NCBI GenBank assembly: GCA_937923375.1
Contig: CALAJG010000183.1
Location: 1-18,189 of the forward strand
Reading direction: 5' to 3'
Length of the DNA stretch: 18,189 nucleotides
DNA from: an uncultured Leucothrix sp.
Lineage (GTDB): Bacteria; Pseudomonadota; Gammaproteobacteria; Thiotrichales; Thiotrichaceae
Below are positions 14,675 to 18,189 of this stretch, piece after piece (position 1 is the stretch's first letter; each line of letters begins with the position of its first letter). A model generated the notes under the pieces. That model saw only the letters and a program-made list of their open reading frames with translations. It ran no database searches and was not told the origin of the DNA. Made by a program: the position numbers and the translations under genes.

Positions 14675-15445
14675 TTAACTGGCCACATCGCTATGGAAGT
14701 AACTCTCCATGAAAACGCCGTCATTTAAAACATCATTTCCTTGAAAAATTATTGATGATGAGCGGGTTCCATATGGCATCCCATTTAGACTAAATTCGGG
14801 TATAAAAATTGATGACAGCGAACGCTCTATCTCTGTATAAACTCCTGTGGTTGGCAGAAGCTCCTCATTAGCAGCTTGCTTATCATTTAAAATTGAAAAC
14901 AGGCTTTTGGGATCAATAAAACTGTCTCCTTCCAAGAGGTAAGACAGTTTTTCGATGCCTCGCTGCATTTTGGGCCAAACCTCATCAGGCGCACCATTAC
15001 TTAGGCTATGCACGCCATCCCTCACCTCCTGTATCTTTTGATTAGCACTGCTAAAAATCATTAGTTTATTTGCATCACCAAATAACAAATTGAAGGGATT
15101 ATATTGCGTAGAACATTCCATGAGATACGTGCTGAATTCAATAATCGCAGCTTCTGTGCTATCCGTATCAATATCCAAAAACCGCTTTACCAACTCACCT
15201 CGGCTTTTGGCATCGGCTTGGTATAAATCGGGACGTCGTAGATTGGTGATTCCCGCAATACGATGTTGCCGGTTATAACCCAACCAAGTTCCGCCTGCTT
15301 GAAGGTCCTTCCCTGCAAACAGATGCGGCGCATCAGGCCACCAATGGGGTGACTGGGTCGGCCTGGCAAAATACTCATCCCGATTCCCTGCGATGATCAA
15401 TGGGTGCTCAGCGTGAACATTTTTTGCAATGAAAATAATGCACAT
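14675..15445 (-). CDS. NRDE / TANGO2 family protein
   Basis: This 256-residue cytoplasmic protein matches the NRDE family, whose animal member TANGO2 is linked to haem handling and lipid metabolism. The N-terminus MCIIFIAKN with Cys2, then LIIAGNRDEYFARPT (16-30) with the signature NRDE, GGTWLGYN (51-58), AGITNLRRP (64-72) and SRGELVKRFL are diagnostic. SLSNGAPDEVWPKM and TRSSSIIF near the C-terminus are also typical. The family is thought to have an Ntn-hydrolase-like fold with Cys2 at the N-terminus. AGGA lies about 7 nt before the ATG. The gene is divergent from the DUF3179 gene. Its bacterial substrate is unknown. Confidence 0.88.
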   Translation of the reverse strand: MCIIFIAKNVHAEHPLIIAGNRDEYFARPTQSPHWWPDAPHLFAGKDLQAGGTWLGYNRQHRIAGITNLRRPDLYQADAKSRGELVKRFLDIDTDSTEAAIIEFSTYLMECSTQYNPFNLLFGDANKLMIFSSANQKIQEVRDGVHSLSNGAPDEVWPKMQRGIEKLSYLLEGDSFIDPKSLFSILNDKQAANEELLPTTGVYTEIERSLSSIFIPEFSLNGMPYGTRSSSIIFQGNDVLNDGVFMESYFHSDVAS

Positions 15446-15535
15446 TCCAGGATCCTTTCAAACTCGTATTGGCCTCTTTGGCATCCATGATACACAGCCT
15501 GCCGTAATTTATATAAATTCATTCGGGAGGCACCC
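15446..15535. promoter_or_regulatory. Divergent 90-bp spacer between the NRDE and DUF3179 genes
   Basis: Both genes start within this short gap, so it should contain two back-to-back promoters. TATAAA at 15512-15517 can serve as a rightward -10 box for the DUF3179 gene, though its -35 is weak. A leftward TATCAT lies at about 15486-15491. GGGAGG at about 15525-15530 is a strong ribosome binding site for the DUF3179 ATG. Confidence 0.35.
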
Positions 15536-16462
15536 ATGAAAACCCTAAGTACCCTATTGTTAAGCTTGTTTCTAGTTGGCAGCGCCAATGCAACCACTAA
15601 AAACGGCTTTGATCTCACACATAGTCTGATTCCATCGAGCGAAATTTTACAGGGTGGGCCACCAAGAGATGGTATTCCCTCAATAGAGCGACCAAAGTTT
15701 GTTGCTGGTAGAGCTGCTAACTTCATGCGCCCGGCAGATCGAGTCATTGGCATCACCGTCAACGGTGAGTCCCGCGCTTATCCTATCAACATCCTAAACT
15801 GGCATGAGGTTGTAAATGATCAGATCAGAGGCGTTCCCGTCTCAGTAACTTATTGTCCATTATGTGGAACAGGGTTGGTCTACCAATCCAAAGTTCGAGG
15901 TAAAACATTGAAGTTTGGAGTATCGGGATTGCTCTATAACAGTGATGTACTGCTATACGACCGACAAACTGAAACATTGTGGTCGCAAATTCTTTCGAAG
16001 GCCGTTAACGGTCCAATGAAGGGACAGAAACTAACGATGGTTCCTTCCTCGCAAACAAGCTGGTCTAGCTGGTTGAAAAAACAGCCCAACACCAAAGTAC
16101 TGTCGACTGACACAGGCTTCAGCAGAGATTATCGCCGCTCACCGTACGGGGATTATGATCAGAACACTAGTACCTATTTCCCCGTTAGCGCGCGCAGTGG
16201 TGCCTACCACCCTAAAGAGCGTGTGTTAGGCATTACCATTAATGGAAAGCACAAGGCTTACCCATTTGTAGAGCTTGGCAAGTTAAGGACAAACAGTGTG
16301 AAAGATAACTTTCAAGGGCAGAACCTGACGATTAACTTTGATGTGGCCAATCGTGATGGCCAAGTACTGAATGCGAATGGAACACCGCTTGAGCTAGTGA
16401 ATGGGTTTTGGTTTGCTTGGTATGCGTTCCATAACGATACGGCGATCTTTAAGGCTAAATAG
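15536..16462 (+). CDS. Exported DUF3179 domain protein
   Basis: This 308-residue protein has a signal peptide (MKTLSTLLLSLFLVGSANA, cleavage before TTKNG), so the mature protein is periplasmic or secreted. The DUF3179 core is clear: RVIGITVNGESRAYPINIL (69-87), NWHEVVND, VTYCPLCGTGLVY with Cys107 and Cys110, FGVSGLLYNSDVLLYDR and ETLWSQ. A second copy of the first motif, RVLGITINGKHKAYPFVEL (229-247), shows the protein is internally duplicated. The C-x-x-C pair might bind a metal or be redox active, but the family has no established activity. A strong GGGAGG precedes the start. It is divergent from the NRDE gene with no obvious functional link. Confidence 0.88.
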   Translation: MKTLSTLLLSLFLVGSANATTKNGFDLTHSLIPSSEILQGGPPRDGIPSIERPKFVAGRAANFMRPADRVIGITVNGESRAYPINILNWHEVVNDQIRGVPVSVTYCPLCGTGLVYQSKVRGKTLKFGVSGLLYNSDVLLYDRQTETLWSQILSKAVNGPMKGQKLTMVPSSQTSWSSWLKKQPNTKVLSTDTGFSRDYRRSPYGDYDQNTSTYFPVSARSGAYHPKERVLGITINGKHKAYPFVELGKLRTNSVKDNFQGQNLTINFDVANRDGQVLNANGTPLELVNGFWFAWYAFHNDTAIFKAK

Positions 16463-16525
16463 CCAACTCAAAACTTGGTGGCATGGATATTTCACGCCCT
16501 TCTAACTATAAACAATGTGTGTGGA

Positions 16526-16556
16526 GGTAAGCGGCCATTCCTGGTGACCGCTTACC
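16526..16556. repeat. Inverted repeat / hairpin 1
   Basis: GGTAAGCGG and CCGCTTACC form a perfect 9-bp stem around a 13-nt loop, 64 bp past the DUF3179 stop. No T-run follows on either strand, so it is a poor intrinsic terminator on its own, although it may block exonucleases or act with hairpin 2. Confidence 0.6.
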
Positions 16557-16591
16557 AAATATGGCTTTGCTCAAAAAACAAAACCATATTT
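16557..16591. repeat. Inverted repeat / hairpin 2, directly abutting hairpin 1
   Basis: AAATATGG (16557-16564) pairs with CCATATTT (16584-16591), and after one C/A mismatch TTTG (16566-16569) pairs with CAAA (16579-16582), giving a 12-bp stem with one mismatch and a loop of about 9 nt. It begins on the base after hairpin 1 ends. Role unknown. Confidence 0.5.
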
Positions 16592-17066
16592 AGTCGCGAC
16601 TTCCTGACAGCTAACGTAGTTAAACCATCATTTCTAGCTTGAGCAGAACTTGCTCAGCCCATCCTTGGTACGGGGGTATAGAGTAGCTCGTTAAAGGCTT
16701 ATTTGCCTTGGATGCGAGCATACTAAGAAGCGGCAATTTAACAGCCTCTGAACCCTTTCTGAACGAAACTGAATAAGCTTTCTGCTTAATAAACGGCCAT
16801 TTGTCGAACCTGAATGACGATTAAGGATCGCCAAAACCCAGCCTTTAAAACGTCGTAAACAACGCCAAATACCTTCTGAAAATCATTCATTGGGGTTTAC
16901 TCGTTCAGCTTTCTTACCCTTGTCAAACTGGCTGCTATTTCAAGGCAAATTCGGACTAACGGTGCTTGCCTATTCATAATATTCTCTTTCAGACTTTTGA
17001 CTACACCCTGCATTTCATATGATTATGTGTAATGGCTTTACAGAAAAGAATGCATATAAGGTACAG

Positions 17067-17729
17067 ATGAAGATTTCAACAATACGGTTTGAGCCTGACT
17101 TTAAAGCGGGATTAATGGACAAATATGATTGTTACTACAGGGGTAGGGAATATGGCCCACAAAGCTATCTCTGCGATGATTACGATGAAAACTGGGTTCA
17201 TCTCGCAGTAGACGATGCTTACCTTGTGAGGTGCGACTATTATGCAGGACACGTTGAATATTATGGTGTCTACACATTAGAAGCCATTCGTGAATCATTG
17301 TCTGGTTCAGGCCGATATCAAATCTTCAACTGTAGCTGTTTGGTTCCAGAGTGCGGCGGTTGGGATGAAGATGGCACTATTGTAAGCCATACTGCAGCGT
17401 TCATTGACTGGGAACTTCCAGAGAAGCAGGTAAAGTATCGCTTCAATAAGGAGCAATATAAAAGCGCGCTGCGTGACTTAGACAAAAGCCTTGAGTTGAT
17501 TTCAGCTTATGACTCCTGGACGCAGGCGCCTGGCAATTCAAACGATCCATTGCTGTGGGCTATTTCCACTAACCAAAACGATATGCTCAGGGCCCTGCTT
17601 GTAGGTGATGATATCGCATCAATCAGTGAGCATGATCCGGAAAAATTTGGCCCCTTTGAGTCCTATGCTGCCCATGCAAAAGAAGTCGGTAATGTAGAAG
17701 CATTTGAGCTTATTTCGGAAAAACTCTGA
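17067..17729 (+). CDS. Hypothetical protein with cysteine motif and ankyrin-like C-terminus
   Basis: This 220-residue protein has no signal peptide or membrane helix. The N-terminal half is rich in Asp and Tyr and contains a cysteine cluster, FNCSCLVPECGGWDEDG (about 102-118), followed by FIDWEL and YRFNKEQYKSAL. That layout resembles proteins of the 'C-x-C ... C-GG' type often found as orphan or immunity-like genes, but I cannot name a family. The last 55 residues (DPLLWAISTNQNDMLRALL, then YAAHAKEVGNVEAFELI) look like one to two degenerate ankyrin repeats. I start at the ATG at 17067 because AAGG lies 5 nt upstream; an in-frame ATG at 17019 lacks one. It is isolated between a gene-poor region and a converging gene. 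It might be an immunity or stress-response protein; this is weak. Confidence 0.6.
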   Translation: MKISTIRFEPDFKAGLMDKYDCYYRGREYGPQSYLCDDYDENWVHLAVDDAYLVRCDYYAGHVEYYGVYTLEAIRESLSGSGRYQIFNCSCLVPECGGWDEDGTIVSHTAAFIDWELPEKQVKYRFNKEQYKSALRDLDKSLELISAYDSWTQAPGNSNDPLLWAISTNQNDMLRALLVGDDIASISEHDPEKFGPFESYAAHAKEVGNVEAFELISEKL

Positions 17730-17745
17730 GCTCTTTCTCACTGGC

Positions 17746-18189
17746 TCACTCCCCTTTCCAAGTGCTTACCTTTCCAGAAACGTCGGTGATTTGTAAATGC
17801 CGCCAGCCATTTGACAACTCATTATGCACAAGCACGGGGGTGACGATATTTTCCCATTGATTGACCAGCGTAGCCATAGGCAGCGTTAGGCCCGCTTTCT
17901 TTCGCTCCTTCAGCAACTCATTGAACTGGGTAATTTGTGCTTGTGTGGTTTGAATTACCCAAAGATTGCACATCGATTTAATGCAATCTTTTGGATCTTT
18001 ATCAGACATCAACAGCTCGATAGTGGTCTCGTCGCCATCAAGTTCGATGCGCTTAACCTCGTGCGGAATCGCATTACAGGGCTCTATCCAATCATCCTTT
18101 AGCACAAAGGCACAGGTAAACAATCTATCTCGGATACCGTTAACACCGGCCTCCAAAGCACCTCTGAGAACCCCTTTTTTCGCTTTACG
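17746..18189 (-). CDS. Unrecognised protein, N-terminus beyond the window edge
   Basis: The frame is open from the stop at 17746-17748 to the right edge, giving the last 147 residues of a longer protein. The visible part begins with a basic segment (RKAKKGVLRGAL), then FTCAFVLKDDWIEPCNAIP, a beta-strand-like stretch VKRIELDGDETTIELLMSD, a helical segment rich in Lys and Glu (QFNELLKERKKAGL) and the end VSGKVSTWKGE. There is no membrane segment. I do not recognise a domain. A TTG at 18156 could be a start but has no support, so I treat the gene as incomplete. It converges on the hypothetical gene to its left with 16 bp between the stops. Confidence 0.55.
   Translation of the reverse strand, partial: RKAKKGVLRGALEAGVNGIRDRLFTCAFVLKDDWIEPCNAIPHEVKRIELDGDETTIELLMSDKDPKDCIKSMCNLWVIQTTQAQITQFNELLKERKKAGLTLPMATLVNQWENIVTPVLVHNELSNGWRHLQITDVSGKVSTWKGE

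Larger units (their letters stand above)
16463..17066. other. Gene-poor region of about 600 bp
   Basis: No convincing gene was found on either strand. Stops interrupt all long frames. The minus strand has short open stretches around 16780-16980, one beginning with an ATG near 16976, but they are broken and match nothing I know. The region contains two adjacent hairpins (listed separately) and marks the change from conserved housekeeping-type genes to the accessory-looking right end. It may be an eroded insertion or simply a spacer. Confidence 0.45.

Noticed and set aside
15397..15762. Minus-strand open frame of 121 codons across the NRDE/DUF3179 spacer
   Set aside because: It overlaps the starts of two well-supported genes and covers both their ribosome binding sites.
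16608..16625. TAAC...GTTA sequence resembling an integron attC core
   Set aside because: Only one short imperfect palindrome is present; there is no second core at attC spacing and no integrase or cassette array.
16780..16980. Possible eroded minus-strand gene or insertion-sequence remnant in the gene-poor stretch
   Set aside because: Short open stretches are broken by stops in all frames and resemble no transposase or other family I can name; no terminal repeats or target duplication were seen.

Overview
The window looks like chromosomal DNA of a gammaproteobacterium, probably free-living or aquatic. It has moderate GC, AT-rich spacers, dense same-strand gene clusters with ATGA overlaps, NMT1-like/GGDEF and PhnD-like/hybrid-kinase sensory genes, and a pxpABC operon. 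I cannot name the genus. There is no rRNA, tRNA, CRISPR array or recognisable insertion sequence.

Layout, left to right. (1) Positions 1-4368 hold a polyamine-linked membrane locus. A truncated S-adenosylmethionine decarboxylase (speD, minus strand) is divergent from a plus-strand run of two zinc-ribbon DUF4178-type proteins (one soluble, one membrane-anchored), a 61-residue membrane peptide, a DUF350 membrane protein and a spermidine-synthase domain fused to an N-terminal membrane region. SpeD would supply decarboxylated AdoMet and the SpeE-like enzyme would transfer aminopropyl groups at the membrane. The roles of the DUF proteins are unknown. (2) Positions 4445-5062 hold a DgoA-like KDPG/KDPGal aldolase homologue that has lost the Schiff-base lysine. 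A bidirectional terminator follows, then a small exported basic protein on the minus strand. (3) Positions 5796-9959 hold a five-gene D-glutamate/5-oxoproline operon: DUF1445 protein, pxpA, pxpB, pxpC, DUF4392 protein. The first and last genes correspond to the two halves of the mammalian D-glutamate cyclase DGLUCY and bracket the 5-oxoprolinase subunits. (4) Positions 9943-14306, minus strand, hold a sensory cluster: a periplasmic NMT1-like domain fused to an active-looking diguanylate cyclase, a stand-alone PhnD-like binding protein and a hybrid histidine kinase. No transporter permease or ATPase is encoded nearby, so the binding proteins probably sense rather than import. (5) A TANGO2/NRDE-family gene (minus) and an exported DUF3179 gene (plus) are divergent around a 90-bp spacer. 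(6) From 16463 to the right edge lies a looser, accessory-looking stretch: about 600 bp without a gene but with two adjacent hairpins, an orphan cysteine-motif protein with an ankyrin-like tail, and the C-terminal part of an unrecognised protein cut by the window edge.

The most interesting points are the split DGLUCY arrangement around pxpABC, the membrane polyamine locus with its uncharacterised partners, the lysine-less aldolase, and the paired binding-protein sensory cluster.
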